Origin: Chitinophagaceae bacterium T5-Br10_B2g13
Lineage (GTDB): Bacteria > Bacteroidota > Rhodothermia > Balneolales > Balneolaceae
Assembly: GCA_001564065.1 (NCBI GenBank)
Contig: LKNA01000010.1
Location: 1-61,819, forward strand
Length of the DNA: 61,819 nt
Direction: 5' to 3'
The notes beneath the pieces were generated by a model. The model was not told the origin of the DNA. It searched no databases and saw only the letters and a program-made list of their open reading frames with translations. Position numbers and translations under genes: made by a program. Positions 1 through 10,490 of the stretch are shown here, one piece after another; position 1 is the stretch's first letter; the number at the start of each line of letters is the position of its first letter.

Positions 1-64
1 CCCCGACAGGTTTGATTCGAAGTTTGGGTTTTACCCGGAGCAAAGCATAAACTATCTGTCGGGG
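1..64. repeat. Intergenic inverted repeat with nested hairpin
   Basis: CCCCGACAG at 1-9 is perfectly complementary to CTGTCGGGG at 56-64. Between them a smaller hairpin, GGGT-TTT-ACCC, lies at 26-36. The structure could be a terminator stem for a gene left of the window or a dispersed palindromic element. No strong T run follows directly, so a terminator is only one option. The element may extend past the left edge. Confidence 0.5.
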
Positions 65-126
65 ATTGGTAGGTTTTTATTGGTTTAAACCAACAAAACT
101 TTCTTGAGGAAGTCTAAAAGAGTGAA

Positions 127-164
127 GTGAATGTAGCAACCGCGAAATGAACGAAATCGAGAAG
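127..164 (+). repeat. Intergenic dispersed repeat, copy A
   Basis: This 38-base stretch begins GTGAATG and ends TCGAGAAG. It closely matches copy B at 303-339 in the same orientation. From memory, it resembles the short TCGAGAAG-type intergenic repeat seen in many Bacteroidota genomes. It has no coding potential in context. Confidence 0.5.
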
Positions 165-302
165 ATTTTAGCCAGTGGTTTGGGAGTTCTCGACTCTGCT
201 TCATGTTATTCCGCGTCGCTCCCCGACTAACCACATCGGGACACGGCGCACTGACGTTTTTTCACTATAACGCCTCAGAACCTGACACGTCACTTCCAGC
301 AA

Positions 303-339
303 GTGAATGAAGCAAAGCGGAATGAATGGAGTCGAGAAG
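303..339 (+). repeat. Intergenic dispersed repeat, copy B
   Basis: Starts GTGAATGAAGCAAAGCGG and ends GTCGAGAAG. It aligns with copy A with about eight differences and a one-base gap. The two copies lie about 175 bases apart upstream of metG, so this intergenic region appears to hold an array of degenerate repeat elements. Confidence 0.5.
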
Positions 340-502
340 CTTCTCCCGAATAACCGAGGTCAGAAAAACGCAGTCATATTCAGTGAGATTTCACTTCAAT
401 ATTTTTCCTTCACCCGATAGTACCTTATTATAAAACCAATATTGGTAATTTAACGACACAGACCTTAATTTCAGCGGCCTGAACCAAGCATTAAAAGAAC
501 TT

Positions 503-2536
503 ATGTCGAAACGAAAATTAGTTACTTCCGCGCTTCCATACGCTAACGGCCCGATTCATCTGGGGCACCTTGCCGGAGCTTATCTTCCGGCCGATCTTTA
601 TACCCGTTTTCAGCGACTGAAAGGTGAAGATATCATCCATATTTGCGGATCTGATGAACACGGTGTACCTATCACCATTGCAGCTGAAAAAGAGGGCGTT
701 ACGCCACAGGAAATTGTAGACCGCTATCACGAGCGCAATAAAGCCGTTTTCGAAAAGTTTGGAATCGATTTTGATTACTATGGACGAACCAGCTCCGAAA
801 CACACAAAAAGACTTCTCAGGATTTCTTCCTGAAGCTATATGAGCAGGGAGTATTTAAGAAGAAGAGTCAGGAGCAGTTCTATGATGAAGACGCTAACAT
901 GTTTCTGCCAGACCGCTACGTAAAAGGAACCTGCCCTAAATGCGGTCACCCGGAAGCGTATGGCGATCAGTGTGAAAAATGCGGATCTTCCCTCTCTCCC
1001 ACCGATCTGATCGACCCTGTAAGTGCCTTAACCGGTAACAAGCCGGTTGTAAAATCGACCGAACACTGGTTCATCCCGCTCGGTGATTTTCAAGACAGAC
1101 TTCAAGAGTGGATCGACTCACGGAAAAACTGGAAACCAAACGTTGTGGGGCAGTGCAAAAGCTGGCTTGATGGCGGTTTGAGCGATCGCGCCGTAACACG
1201 CGACCTCACCTGGGGCGTGCCGGTTCCGCTTCCCGAAGGTGAAGGGAAAGTGCTCTATGTATGGTTTGATGCCCCAATCGGTTATATCTCCGCAACCAAG
1301 GAGTGGGCTGATGAAAAAGGAGAGCCGGAACTCTGGAAAACCTACTGGCAGGATGAAGAGACTTCGTTGGTTCACTTCATTGGAAAAGACAACATTGTAT
1401 TTCACTGTATTATGTTCCCGGCCATGCTGATGCAGCACGGTGAATATGTACTTCCCGAAAATGTTCCGGCAAATGAATTTCTAAATCTCGAAGGGCGTAA
1501 ACTCTCCACATCCAAAGGCTGGGCGGTTTGGCTGGAGGAGTACCTAAACTATTTTGAGGCAGATCTTCTAAGATACGCATTGGGCACCACCCTGCCGGAA
1601 GCCAAAGACTCCGACTTTTCATGGAAAGATTTTCAGAGCAGAATTAATGGCGAACTGGCCGATATTCTCGGTAATTTTGTATTCCGTACACTCAGCTTTA
1701 CTGAACGCTTCTTTGACGGTTCTGTACCCGAGCTATCCAACCCGACCGAGCTCGACCTGAGTACACTAAAAGAGATTGAAGCTCAGAAAGCGAAGATTGA
1801 GGAGGCATACAACTCCTTCAAATTCCGCGAAGCGATTGCCGAAACAATGAACCTGGCCCGAATCGGAAACCGCTACTTTACAGAGACCGAGCCGTGGAAA
1901 ACCCGAAAAGAAAATCCCGAAGCCTGCGGAAATACATTGAATGTCTGTGTGCAGATATCCGCAGCACTTTCCGTTCTGTTTCACCCGGTACTGCCGGCTA
2001 AAATGGCGCAGCTTCGCGATCAGCTTGGTGTACCTCACACTTTGAAGTGGGATGATGTAACAGCGAATCTGATTCCCGCAGAACAGGTCATTAAACAGGG
2101 TGAAATTCTCTTTGAAAAAATAGAAGATGAAGCTGTTCAGGAACAGGTCGATATTTTGGAAAAACGAGCTTCTGAGTCAACCGGAGCTGATGACAAAGAT
2201 TACGAACCTTTAAAAGAGACGGCAACATTCGATGATTTTGTAAAACTCGACTTCCGGGCCGGAAAAATTATTGATGCCAAAAAGATCAAAAAATCGAAAA
2301 AACTTCTCAATATCACTGTTGATCTCGGTTTTGAGAAACGCACCATTCTCTCGGGAATCGCCGAATTTTTCAAAGCAGACGAAATCGTAGGCCGATCCGT
2401 TGTTGTGGTTGCAAATCTCGCCCCTAAGAAGATGATGGGTGTAGAAAGCAACGGAATGATTCTGATGGGTGAAGACACCGATGGCAAGCTCCACTTCGTA
2501 GAAACCGATTCAGAACCCGGAAGTCCGGTAATGTAA
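503..2536 (+). CDS. metG: Methionyl-tRNA synthetase
   Basis: Charges tRNA-Met with methionine in the cytoplasm. The class I signatures are present: HLGH at residues 19-22 (HIGH motif) and KLSTS at 333-337 (KMSKS motif). Between them is a zinc knuckle with C144, C147, C157 and C160. The roughly 100 C-terminal residues (from about 576) form an EMAP/Trbp111-like tRNA-binding domain, so this is the long dimeric form, and 677 aa is normal for that type. The ATG at 503 gives the expected N-terminus running directly into the Rossmann fold. The debranching-enzyme gene starts 4 bases after the stop, so the two are probably cotranscribed. Confidence 0.97.
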   Translation: MSKRKLVTSALPYANGPIHLGHLAGAYLPADLYTRFQRLKGEDIIHICGSDEHGVPITIAAEKEGVTPQEIVDRYHERNKAVFEKFGIDFDYYGRTSSETHKKTSQDFFLKLYEQGVFKKKSQEQFYDEDANMFLPDRYVKGTCPKCGHPEAYGDQCEKCGSSLSPTDLIDPVSALTGNKPVVKSTEHWFIPLGDFQDRLQEWIDSRKNWKPNVVGQCKSWLDGGLSDRAVTRDLTWGVPVPLPEGEGKVLYVWFDAPIGYISATKEWADEKGEPELWKTYWQDEETSLVHFIGKDNIVFHCIMFPAMLMQHGEYVLPENVPANEFLNLEGRKLSTSKGWAVWLEEYLNYFEADLLRYALGTTLPEAKDSDFSWKDFQSRINGELADILGNFVFRTLSFTERFFDGSVPELSNPTELDLSTLKEIEAQKAKIEEAYNSFKFREAIAETMNLARIGNRYFTETEPWKTRKENPEACGNTLNVCVQISAALSVLFHPVLPAKMAQLRDQLGVPHTLKWDDVTANLIPAEQVIKQGEILFEKIEDEAVQEQVDILEKRASESTGADDKDYEPLKETATFDDFVKLDFRAGKIIDAKKIKKSKKLLNITVDLGFEKRTILSGIAEFFKADEIVGRSVVVVANLAPKKMMGVESNGMILMGEDTDGKLHFVETDSEPGSPVM

Positions 2537-2540
2537 TTTT

Positions 2541-4526
2541 ATGAAAAGAACCAGGTTCGAATCTAAACCGGGCGTATCGTTTGCCGATAATGCCACCAAT
2601 TTTTGTATTTACGCACCTCACGCCTCTGCGATGAGCTGTATTCTGTTTGATAAGTTCGATGCAATAAATGGCGTCCCCCACTCCATGCAGCTGGATACGG
2701 ATGGATATTGGCATGTGGCTATTCAGGGAGATCAAACCGGACGATGGTACGCATATGAAGCGAAATTTAGTGATGATGAAGCAAAACCTTCCTCTCCCTA
2801 CATCAATGAGCTGTTTGCAGACCCCTACAGTAAACATGTAACGGTTCGAAACACGTATCGCCAGGATGCGCGCAGCTATATTTTTAAAGATGATTTTGAC
2901 TGGGAAGGCGTTACACACTGTTTTCCGGACGACCCCAGGGACCTTATTATATACGAAACCCATCTTAAGGATCTGACGGCACACCCAAGCAGCAAGGCTG
3001 AAGGAGCAGGTTTTTACAAAAAGTTTATTGATTCCGATCAAACCGGTGGTATAAACCACCTGAAGAAGCTGGGTGTAAACTGTGTGGAATTTCTCCCGCT
3101 TCATAAATTCCCTCCTGCTGAGCCGCCTTACGAACAGACTACCCCTGAGGGATTCCAAAACAGCTGGAATCCATATTCTTCCAACTATTGGGGGTACATG
3201 ACCTCATTTTTCTTTGCTCCGGAAAGCTCATTTGCATCCGATCTTTCCAATCGATTTTCCGGCAAGACAACCGCAGCTGTTACCGAATTAAAAGAGGTTG
3301 TAAAAGAGCTGCACAAGGAGAAAATATCTGTAATTATGGATGTGGTGTTTAACCACACGTCGCTTTTTGATGTAAATCCGCTTACACATCTCTGCCCCGA
3401 CGAATACCTTCGTTCTGATGAAAACGGAAAGCTGTTAAACAGAAGCGGAACTGGAAACGAATTCAGGTCAGAAAATCCGGTTGCCCGAAAACTGATTGTT
3501 GACTCCATTCTCTACTGGATTGAAGAGTATCAAATTGATGGGTTCCGGTTCGATCTGGCGGCCCTGCTTGACAGAAAGTCCTGGGACGTGATCCGAAATG
3601 AGGTACACAAAAAATATCCTAATGCTGTTTTAATTGCTGAACCCTGGGGCGGTTACTACTCCCCTCACCACTTTTCAAATCACGACTGGGCTTCCTGGAA
3701 TGACCGTATTCGAAACAGCATTAAGGGCTCTGATCCTATGCACGATAAAGGATTTATCTTTTCGGAGTGGCAGCACGAAACGAGGCGCGAACGGATTGAA
3801 AACGTGTTTAAGGGCACATTGAATCATGGCGAAGGCGGCTTATACAACACCTCTGCGCACAGTGTAAATTACCTCGAAAGCCACGATGGGTACACACTGG
3901 GTGATTTTATTCGTATTGGGCTAAATCCGGAGCTTCAGGATCAGGTTGTAACAGATCGCGAAAAGCATGTTAAGCTAAACCCCGCGGAGTTAAGAGTTGC
4001 CAAATTAGCTGCTCTGTCTCTATTCACGGCTCAGGGAATCACCATGATTCATACCGGTCAGGAGTTTGCAAGATCGAAAATCATTGCAAAAACTCCCTGT
4101 CCCGATGATGATGTTGGAAAAATGGATCACAACAGCTACCAAAAAGACAACGAAACCAACTGGATCAACTTTAATGAGATCCGGCTCAACACTTCACTTT
4201 TTGAATATTATCGGGGTTTAATTCAAATCAGAAAACATTCTCCGGCTTTAAGAATGTGTTCACCACATGAAATCAGCTTCCAGCATTACGGCAATCCGCT
4301 GGTTATCACTTTTTACATAAGTGGTTATGAAAGCGGAGATTTAAATGATTATTATGTGCTTCTCAATGCAACAGGTAATGAAAAAGCTGAATGCAGGCTG
4401 CCTGAAGGAACCTGGGAAGTTATTGCAAATAAAGATATTGCATCGCTTCAATCATTCGATTTAGTAAGGCATTCGGTAAAAATTGAACCTCAAAGCGGAA
4501 TGTTGCTAAGAAAGTTGCGACATTGA
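2541..4526 (+). CDS. GH13 glycogen debranching enzyme (GlgX/isoamylase-like)
   Basis: A glycoside hydrolase family 13 enzyme predicted to hydrolyse alpha-1,6 branches of glycogen or related glucans. An N-terminal CBM48-like beta domain (about residues 8-100) precedes the TIM barrel. The barrel carries the catalytic set: nucleophile D338 in the FRFDLAALL stretch, acid E367 in IAEPWGG, and the H448-D449 pair in ESHDGY. The NYWGY motif upstream is typical of debranching enzymes. Length (661 aa) fits GlgX or isoamylase. No signal peptide is visible, so it should be cytoplasmic. No other glycogen gene is nearby. A branching or pullulanase specificity cannot be excluded from sequence alone. Confidence 0.82.
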   Translation: MKRTRFESKPGVSFADNATNFCIYAPHASAMSCILFDKFDAINGVPHSMQLDTDGYWHVAIQGDQTGRWYAYEAKFSDDEAKPSSPYINELFADPYSKHVTVRNTYRQDARSYIFKDDFDWEGVTHCFPDDPRDLIIYETHLKDLTAHPSSKAEGAGFYKKFIDSDQTGGINHLKKLGVNCVEFLPLHKFPPAEPPYEQTTPEGFQNSWNPYSSNYWGYMTSFFFAPESSFASDLSNRFSGKTTAAVTELKEVVKELHKEKISVIMDVVFNHTSLFDVNPLTHLCPDEYLRSDENGKLLNRSGTGNEFRSENPVARKLIVDSILYWIEEYQIDGFRFDLAALLDRKSWDVIRNEVHKKYPNAVLIAEPWGGYYSPHHFSNHDWASWNDRIRNSIKGSDPMHDKGFIFSEWQHETRRERIENVFKGTLNHGEGGLYNTSAHSVNYLESHDGYTLGDFIRIGLNPELQDQVVTDREKHVKLNPAELRVAKLAALSLFTAQGITMIHTGQEFARSKIIAKTPCPDDDVGKMDHNSYQKDNETNWINFNEIRLNTSLFEYYRGLIQIRKHSPALRMCSPHEISFQHYGNPLVITFYISGYESGDLNDYYVLLNATGNEKAECRLPEGTWEVIANKDIASLQSFDLVRHSVKIEPQSGMLLRKLRH

Positions 4527-4576
4527 CGCTCAGCAAATATTTTAGTGCGTCTCTATTAACCTAAATCTCTCAAACA

Positions 4577-5929
4577 TTGGCTACTTCTCCTACCAATAAT
4601 CGTGGTACCTGGAACACAAAATTTGGATTCATTCTCGCAGCTGCCGGATCTGCCGTAGGGCTGGGTAACATCTGGCGATTCCCTACCGAAGCCGCATCCA
4701 ACGGCGGTGCTGCATTTCTCATCATCTATATCATTTGCGTTGCTCTGATAGGCCTGCCAATCATGATAGCAGAACTTTCTATCGGGCGCAGCACTCAGAA
4801 AAATCCGGTTGGTGCATTTAAAGCTTTGAGTACAAATAAATTTTTTCCCCTCGTTGGTTTCTGGGGAGTTTTGTGCGGTGTGATGATTCTGAGCTTTTAC
4901 ACTATTATTGCCGGGTGGACTTTCAGCCATGTCTTTGTTGAAATATTCACCTTTGCCGGATGGCATTCGGCAGCCGAACTATTGGGTGATTTTGGAAACG
5001 GCTATATCAACGCTGTATTCGCCCTGATATTTATGGCGTTAACTATCATGATTATTCGCGGTGGTGTAAGTGAGGGGATTGAAAGAGCAACCAAACTGAT
5101 GATGCCGCTTTTAATTCTCATCCTGGTAATTATGACGCTCTACGTTGTTTTTCAACCCGGAGCTACTGAAGGACTTGAAGTCTACCTGAAACCGGACTTC
5201 TCCATGATTACCGGCGAGCTTGTTCTTGCCGCGCTGGGTCAGGCCTTCTTCTCTCTCTCTTTAGGTATGGGAGCGCTGATTACCTATGGGTCGTACTTGA
5301 GCAAAAAAGAGAACATTGTAGAGGCCGCAAGTTTTGTAACACTTGCTGATGTTGGAATTGCATTCCTGGCCGGTTTATTAATCATGCCAACTATTTTTCT
5401 AGCCCAGGCGCAAGGTGTTGAAATCTACGATGCTGCCGGCAACTTCCTTGCAGGTCCTGCTCTGATCTTTCAGATTTTACCTGAACTATTTTCACAAATG
5501 GGTGGTATACTAGGATTGACGATCGGAGTCTCTTTCTTTTTCCTTCTCAGTTTAGCAGCACTTACCTCTACAATTTCACTCCTGGAAGTGCCAACATCTT
5601 ATATTATTGATGAACACGGCGTGAGAAGAAAAAAAGCCGCTCTCTATGTTGGACTTACCGTACTGGCTCTATCTATCATCATCTCGTTTAACACAGTATT
5701 AATCGATCACATCGACTACATTTTCAGTGTTATTGGCCTGCCTCTTGGAGGACTCCTGATTTGTATCTTTATCGGGTATTTCTGGAAGACAAAGAGCGCC
5801 GTTGATGAAATGAAAAATGGGTTTAAAGACATTCGCGATTCATGGTTTACCACGCTCTGGTCTGTTTTCATCAAATATATCTGCCCGATAATTATCTTAA
5901 TTATCTTAGCTCAGACAATATTTGGATAA
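4577..5929 (+). CDS. Sodium:neurotransmitter-symporter family transporter (450 aa)
   Basis: A LeuT-fold NSS (SNF) transporter expected to bring an amino acid or related compound across the inner membrane with sodium. The hallmark stretch WNTKFGFILAAAGSAVGLGN and the following IWRFP begin around residue 11, and about 11 hydrophobic segments follow, the usual bacterial number. The start is TTG: an in-frame stop lies 15 bases upstream and the first internal ATG would remove TM1, so TTG is forced. Substrate cannot be told from sequence. A second, divergent NSS gene lies at 26146-27642. Confidence 0.9.
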   Translation: MATSPTNNRGTWNTKFGFILAAAGSAVGLGNIWRFPTEAASNGGAAFLIIYIICVALIGLPIMIAELSIGRSTQKNPVGAFKALSTNKFFPLVGFWGVLCGVMILSFYTIIAGWTFSHVFVEIFTFAGWHSAAELLGDFGNGYINAVFALIFMALTIMIIRGGVSEGIERATKLMMPLLILILVIMTLYVVFQPGATEGLEVYLKPDFSMITGELVLAALGQAFFSLSLGMGALITYGSYLSKKENIVEAASFVTLADVGIAFLAGLLIMPTIFLAQAQGVEIYDAAGNFLAGPALIFQILPELFSQMGGILGLTIGVSFFFLLSLAALTSTISLLEVPTSYIIDEHGVRRKKAALYVGLTVLALSIIISFNTVLIDHIDYIFSVIGLPLGGLLICIFIGYFWKTKSAVDEMKNGFKDIRDSWFTTLWSVFIKYICPIIILIILAQTIFG

Positions 5930-6025
5930 CCTGATGGTGAAAAACCGTATTACTTTACAGTTGTAAGTTGTGATCGAACAGATCCTGCTGTATTTTTGAA
6001 GTCTGAATTTGAACTAATTTAACTT

Positions 6026-6601
6026 ATGGGAAAAGTAAGCACATCCGATTTCCGACCCGGCATGAACATTCTGCTGGACGGTGATATTTATACTATTGTT
6101 GATTTTCAACATGTAAAGCCGGGTAAAGGCGGTGCCTTTGTTCGTACAAAACTTAAGGGGGTTGAAAACGAAAAAAATATTGAAAAAACCTTCCGTTCCG
6201 GTGAATCCGTCGAATCTGTCCGGGTAGAAAAACACCCCTACCAGTTCCTCTACGCAGATGGTGATATGTTTTTCTTCATGCACCAGGATACTTACGAACA
6301 GATTCCTCTGGAGCGAAAACGTGTTGAAAACTCAGAGTTCATTTTTGACGGACTGGTTTGTACACTGTCTATTGATGTTGATAACGATCAAATACTTTTT
6401 GCGGAACCGCCGGATCAAGTAGAAACAGAAGTTGTCCAGACCGATCCCGGAGTACGCGGTGATACGGCTCAGGGTGGCAGCAAGCCTGCAACAATATCGG
6501 GCGGTGCCGTGGTTCAGGTTCCGCTTTTCATTAACGAAGGGGAAGTTATCCGGGTAGATACCCGAACCGGTGAATATCTAGAAAGAGCTAAATCTAAATA
6601 A
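6026..6601 (+). CDS. efp: Elongation factor P
   Basis: Binds between the P and E sites of stalled ribosomes and promotes peptide-bond formation at polyproline stretches. All three beta domains are present in a normal 191 aa. The loop PGKGGAF places K34 at the tip, the residue that EpmA beta-lysylates in bacteria using that system. No epmA or epmB is visible in this window. First gene of a closely spaced run; accB starts 9 bases after the stop. Confidence 0.97.
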   Translation: MGKVSTSDFRPGMNILLDGDIYTIVDFQHVKPGKGGAFVRTKLKGVENEKNIEKTFRSGESVESVRVEKHPYQFLYADGDMFFFMHQDTYEQIPLERKRVENSEFIFDGLVCTLSIDVDNDQILFAEPPDQVETEVVQTDPGVRGDTAQGGSKPATISGGAVVQVPLFINEGEVIRVDTRTGEYLERAKSK

Positions 6602-6610
6602 AAAGTTATT

Positions 6611-7096
6611 ATGGACTTAAAACTTGTAAAAAACCTGTTAGACCTTATTTCAAAGACAGAACTCAATGAAGTTTCTATTGAGGAAGGAGATTTTAAACTG
6701 AAAGTAAAAAAGCAGTCTGATGCTCCGGCACAGGCTGCGCCGATGCAGTTTCAAATGCCTGCTGCTCAGCAAGCTCCGGCTCAAGCCGCACAGCCTGCCT
6801 CAGCTCCTGCATCCGCCGATACTTCCGCCTCTTCAGAGAAAGAGTCACAGCCTGATGGGGAAACCGTAAAATCACCAATTGTTGGAACATTCTACGAAGC
6901 TCCGTCTCCCGATTCTGACCCATTCGTAAAAGTTGGTGATACTATTCAGAAAGGTGAAACACTCTGTATTGTTGAAGCCATGAAAATTATGAACGAGATT
7001 GAGGCTGAGTTCTCAGGTACAATTCAAAAGATTCTTGTCGACGATGGGCAGCCTGTTGAATTCGACCAGCCTTTGTTCATTATCAAAAAAGCTTAA
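6611..7096 (+). CDS. accB: Biotin carboxyl carrier protein of acetyl-CoA carboxylase
   Basis: Carries CO2 on biotin between AccC and the carboxyltransferase in the first committed step of fatty-acid synthesis. An N-terminal helix region is followed by a long Ala/Pro/Gln/Ser-rich flexible linker (about residues 38-80) and the biotinyl domain. The EAMKIM motif gives K125 as the biotinylation site. Length 161 aa is typical. It sits directly upstream of accC with a 9-base gap, the usual arrangement, and downstream of efp as in many bacteria. Confidence 0.97.
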   Translation: MDLKLVKNLLDLISKTELNEVSIEEGDFKLKVKKQSDAPAQAAPMQFQMPAAQQAPAQAAQPASAPASADTSASSEKESQPDGETVKSPIVGTFYEAPSPDSDPFVKVGDTIQKGETLCIVEAMKIMNEIEAEFSGTIQKILVDDGQPVEFDQPLFIIKKA

Positions 7097-7105
7097 TTAA
7101 ACAGT

Positions 7106-8458
7106 ATGTTTAAAAAGATTTTAATAGCCAACCGGGGTGAAATTGCACTCCGTATTATTCGTACCTGTAAAGAGATGGGAATTAAAACTGTTGCCGTCTA
7201 CTCTACAGCAGACGAAAACAGTTTACATGTTAAATTTGCCGATGAAGCAGTTTGTATCGGTCCGCCGCCGGGTCGAGACAGCTATCTGAAAATTCCGAGT
7301 ATTCTTGCGGCGGCTGAGATTACCAATGCCGAAGCGATCCATCCCGGATACGGTTTTTTGGCCGAGAATGCCGAATTTAGCAGAATCTGTGAAGAACACG
7401 ACATAAAGTTCATAGGTCCTTCCCCTCATATGATCGAGAATATGGGAGACAAGGCAACTGCCAAAGCCACTATGATTAAAAGCAAGGTCCCTGTCGTTCC
7501 CGGTTCAGACGGAATCGTCACATCTGTTGAAGAAGGGAAAAAGATAGCCACAGAAATCGGTTTTCCGGTTATCATTAAAGCGACTGCCGGAGGCGGCGGC
7601 CGCGGCATGCGAGTAGTTCAAAGTGAAGACAAATTTGAAAATGCTTTTAAAACGTGCCGTAACGAGGCCGAATCTGCATTTAATAATCCTGCTGTCTATA
7701 TCGAAAAATTTGTAGTAGACCCTCGCCATATTGAGATCCAGATTATGGGAGATCAGCACGGAAATGTTATGCATTTGGGAGAACGTGAATGTTCGCTTCA
7801 GCGTCGACATCAGAAAATTCTCGAAGAAGCTCCCTCTCCTGTGATGACCGAAGAGGTTCGCGAGAAAATGGGACAAGCTGCCGTTAATGCCGGAAAAGCT
7901 ATCAACTATGAAGGTGCAGGAACTATTGAATTCATCGTTGATAAGGATTTGAACTTCTACTTTATGGAGATGAATACAAGGATCCAGGTAGAGCATCCGG
8001 TTACGGAAGAGATTACCTGGTGCGATATTGTAGAGCAACAGATTCGGGTAGCTGCCGGAGAAAAACTTGAAATGAAGCCGCTGAAAATGCGCGGTCATGC
8101 CATCGAATGCAGAATTAATGCAGAAGATCCGGAATTCAACTTCCGCCCTACAGCAGGTGAAATCACCTCATTTAATATACCGGGCGGACACAGTGTTCGG
8201 GTAGACACACACGCGTATGCCGGATACCGAATACCGCCGCATTACGATTCAATGATCGCTAAACTGATTGTAAGTGCGCCTACCAGGATGGAGGCTATCA
8301 TGCGTATGAAACGTGCTCTTCAGGAATTTATCGTTGAGGGTGTAAAAACCACCATCCCATATCATCTGCAGCTGATGGACGATGAAAACTTTCAAAAAGG
8401 CAATTTCAATACACAGTATCTGGAGCAGCATTTTAAATTTAAACCTGATAACAAATAA
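7106..8458 (+). CDS. accC: Biotin carboxylase of acetyl-CoA carboxylase
   Basis: ATP-grasp enzyme that carboxylates biotin on AccB with bicarbonate and ATP. The N-terminus ([19 protein letters not shown]) is canonical, the glycine-rich ATP lid [11 protein letters not shown] lies near residue 160, and the active-site stretch [13 protein letters not shown] lies near residue 290. Length of 450 aa is standard for the single-subunit form. It partners with accB immediately upstream. The carboxyltransferase genes accA and accD are not in the window. Confidence 0.97.
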   Translation: MFKKILIANRGEIALRIIRTCKEMGIKTVAVYSTADENSLHVKFADEAVCIGPPPGRDSYLKIPSILAAAEITNAEAIHPGYGFLAENAEFSRICEEHDIKFIGPSPHMIENMGDKATAKATMIKSKVPVVPGSDGIVTSVEEGKKIATEIGFPVIIKATAGGGGRGMRVVQSEDKFENAFKTCRNEAESAFNNPAVYIEKFVVDPRHIEIQIMGDQHGNVMHLGERECSLQRRHQKILEEAPSPVMTEEVREKMGQAAVNAGKAINYEGAGTIEFIVDKDLNFYFMEMNTRIQVEHPVTEEITWCDIVEQQIRVAAGEKLEMKPLKMRGHAIECRINAEDPEFNFRPTAGEITSFNIPGGHSVRVDTHAYAGYRIPPHYDSMIAKLIVSAPTRMEAIMRMKRALQEFIVEGVKTTIPYHLQLMDDENFQKGNFNTQYLEQHFKFKPDNK

Positions 8459-8469
8459 TCACGATTTTT

Positions 8470-8850
8470 ATGAATATTCCCAATGATCTGAAATATACCA
8501 AAGAACACGAATGGGTTCGTGATAACGGTGATGGTACAGTTACCGTCGGAATAACAGACTTTGCACAAGGTGAACTTGGAGATATCGTATTTGTAGAGCT
8601 TGAACCTGAGGGTTCAGAGTTTGATCAGGATGAAGTTTTAGGTACGGTAGAAGCAGTAAAAACCGTTTCTGAACTCTTTTCTCCTGTTTCCGGCGAGGTT
8701 ACAGAAATCAATGAAGATCTGGAAGATGATCCGGAACTGGTGAATAACGACCCCTATGGTGATGGCTGGATGGTGAAGATCAAACTATCCGACTCCTCCG
8801 AACTTGAGGCTCTTCTTTCGGCAGAAGATTACGAACAACTGATTGACTAA
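8470..8850 (+). CDS. gcvH: Glycine cleavage system H protein
   Basis: Lipoyl shuttle that moves the aminomethyl group between the P, T and L proteins of the glycine cleavage complex. The motif VEAVKTVSE gives K64 as the lipoyl attachment site. The 126-aa length and start [16 protein letters not shown] match the family. It follows accC by 11 bases and precedes guaA by 23, so a swinging-arm protein of one-carbon metabolism is embedded in a fatty-acid and purine run. No gcvT or gcvP is in the window. Confidence 0.96.
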   Translation: MNIPNDLKYTKEHEWVRDNGDGTVTVGITDFAQGELGDIVFVELEPEGSEFDQDEVLGTVEAVKTVSELFSPVSGEVTEINEDLEDDPELVNNDPYGDGWMVKIKLSDSSELEALLSAEDYEQLID

Positions 8851-8873
8851 ATAATTTAGAACTCCCTTTTATA

Positions 8874-10424
8874 ATGCATACTCATCATGATGAGTGGATT
8901 CTCATCTTAGATTTTGGCTCGCAATACACACAACTCATCGCCAGAAGGCTCAGAGAGCTCAACGTTTATTGCGAAATACATCCCTACAATACACCCAAAA
9001 AACAGTTTGAAAAACATCCGCCAAAGGGGTTAATCCTTTCCGGTGGACCAAAAAGTGTATATGATGAGGATGCTCCGGTTTTAAACCTGGACTACTTCAA
9101 CTTTGACGTACCTGTACTGGGCGTTTGCTATGGCCTTCAGTCTCTGGCACATGCGATCTCTCCGGACAGTGTGGAAAAAGCTGAAAAACGGGAATTTGGT
9201 CGAGCAGAGCTGTTAATTGATGATCACTCCAACCTTTTTAAGGGGGTTGAAGATGGAACCACCGTTTGGATGAGTCATGGAGATCATATCAAAGATTTGC
9301 CCTCTCCTTACGAGGTTATAGCTCATACAAAGAATGCCCCTGTAGCTGCCGTTAAACATCGCGATAAACCCATTTTTGGTGTTCAGTTTCATCCTGAAGT
9401 TGTGCATACCGAAGATGGCGCGAAGATGCTGAAAAACTTTGTGATAAATATTGCCGGTTGTACCGGAGACTGGACAGCCGCCTCTTTTATCGAAACAGAA
9501 ATTCAAGCTATTCGAGAGAAAGTTGGAAACGACAAGGTAATCTGCGGTCTTTCAGGCGGTGTGGATTCAACAGTTGTCGCCACTCTCATTCACAAAGCTA
9601 TTGGAGATCAGCTGCTATGCATTTTTGTTGATAACGGCCTTCTGAGAAAGAACGAATTCGAAAACGTTCTGCAAACCTATAAAGATCACCTTCAGCTTCC
9701 GGTAAAAGGTATTGACGCGTCTGATCAATTTCTCGATAAACTGGAGGGAGTTTCAGATCCTGAAGAGAAAAGGAAAATTATCGGCAATACCTTTATTGAG
9801 GTATTCGATAAAGCCATAGAAAATGAATCTGAGTACAAGTTCTTAGCCCAAGGCACACTATACCCTGATGTGATTGAAAGCGTCTCCTTTAAAGGCCCTT
9901 CAGCAACCATCAAGTCTCATCACAATGTTGGCGGACTCCCCGAAAAGATGAATCTCGATCTTATCGAACCGGTAAGAGAGCTTTTCAAAGATGAAGTTCG
10001 TAATGTAGGCCGTGAGCTGGGTATTCCGGAGAATCTGATTGGCAGACACCCTTTTCCAGGACCGGGAATGGGTATTCGTGTTTTAGGTGAAATAAGCAGA
10101 GATAAACTGAGACTACTCCGCGAAGCCGACGATATATTTATTCAATCTCTCAGAGATCATAATCTGTACAATGAAGTGTGGCAGGCACTTGCTGTGCTTC
10201 TGCCGGTACAGTCTGTTGGCGTAATGGGTGACGAAAGAACGTATGAATATACGGTAGCATTAAGAGCCGTTACCAGCCTTGACGGAATGACTGCAGATTG
10301 GGTGCATTTGCCCTACAAATTTTTAGCTGAGGTTAGCAACCGCATCATCAACGAAGTACGGGGAGTAAACAGGGTTGTATACGATATCAGTTCTAAACCA
10401 CCCGCTACAATTGAGTGGGAATAG
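8874..10424 (+). CDS. guaA: GMP synthase (glutamine-hydrolysing)
   Basis: Converts XMP to GMP using glutamine and ATP. The N-terminal class I amidotransferase domain has nucleophile C85 in GVCYGLQ and the partner HPEVVHTE. The ATP pyrophosphatase domain carries the PP-loop SGGVDST (residues 227-233). The C-terminal dimerisation domain ends in the canonical PPATIEWE. Length 516 aa is normal. Last gene of the efp-accB-accC-gcvH-guaA run; the next gene starts 66 bases on, probably from its own promoter. Confidence 0.97.
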   Translation: MHTHHDEWILILDFGSQYTQLIARRLRELNVYCEIHPYNTPKKQFEKHPPKGLILSGGPKSVYDEDAPVLNLDYFNFDVPVLGVCYGLQSLAHAISPDSVEKAEKREFGRAELLIDDHSNLFKGVEDGTTVWMSHGDHIKDLPSPYEVIAHTKNAPVAAVKHRDKPIFGVQFHPEVVHTEDGAKMLKNFVINIAGCTGDWTAASFIETEIQAIREKVGNDKVICGLSGGVDSTVVATLIHKAIGDQLLCIFVDNGLLRKNEFENVLQTYKDHLQLPVKGIDASDQFLDKLEGVSDPEEKRKIIGNTFIEVFDKAIENESEYKFLAQGTLYPDVIESVSFKGPSATIKSHHNVGGLPEKMNLDLIEPVRELFKDEVRNVGRELGIPENLIGRHPFPGPGMGIRVLGEISRDKLRLLREADDIFIQSLRDHNLYNEVWQALAVLLPVQSVGVMGDERTYEYTVALRAVTSLDGMTADWVHLPYKFLAEVSNRIINEVRGVNRVVYDISSKPPATIEWE

Positions 10425-10490
10425 AAAGGAACATTTTTCTGCTATCTTCCTTTATTTCAGTGTCTTTAATTTGTACGATTTACAAGCGCT

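Larger units (their letters stand above)
1..502. other. Gene-free region upstream of metG
   Basis: No open frame with protein-like composition was seen on either strand. The region holds the inverted repeat at 1-64, the two direct repeat copies at 127-164 and 303-339, and a short inverted repeat near 217-241 (TCCCCGA / TCGGGA). The metG promoter presumably lies in the AT-rich last 130 bases, but I could not fix its boxes. Confidence 0.6.

Noticed and set aside
2424..3158. 244-aa open frame on the minus strand opposite metG and the debranching gene
   Set aside because: It is fully antisense to conserved coding sequence, has no recognisable domain and a composition typical of shadow frames.
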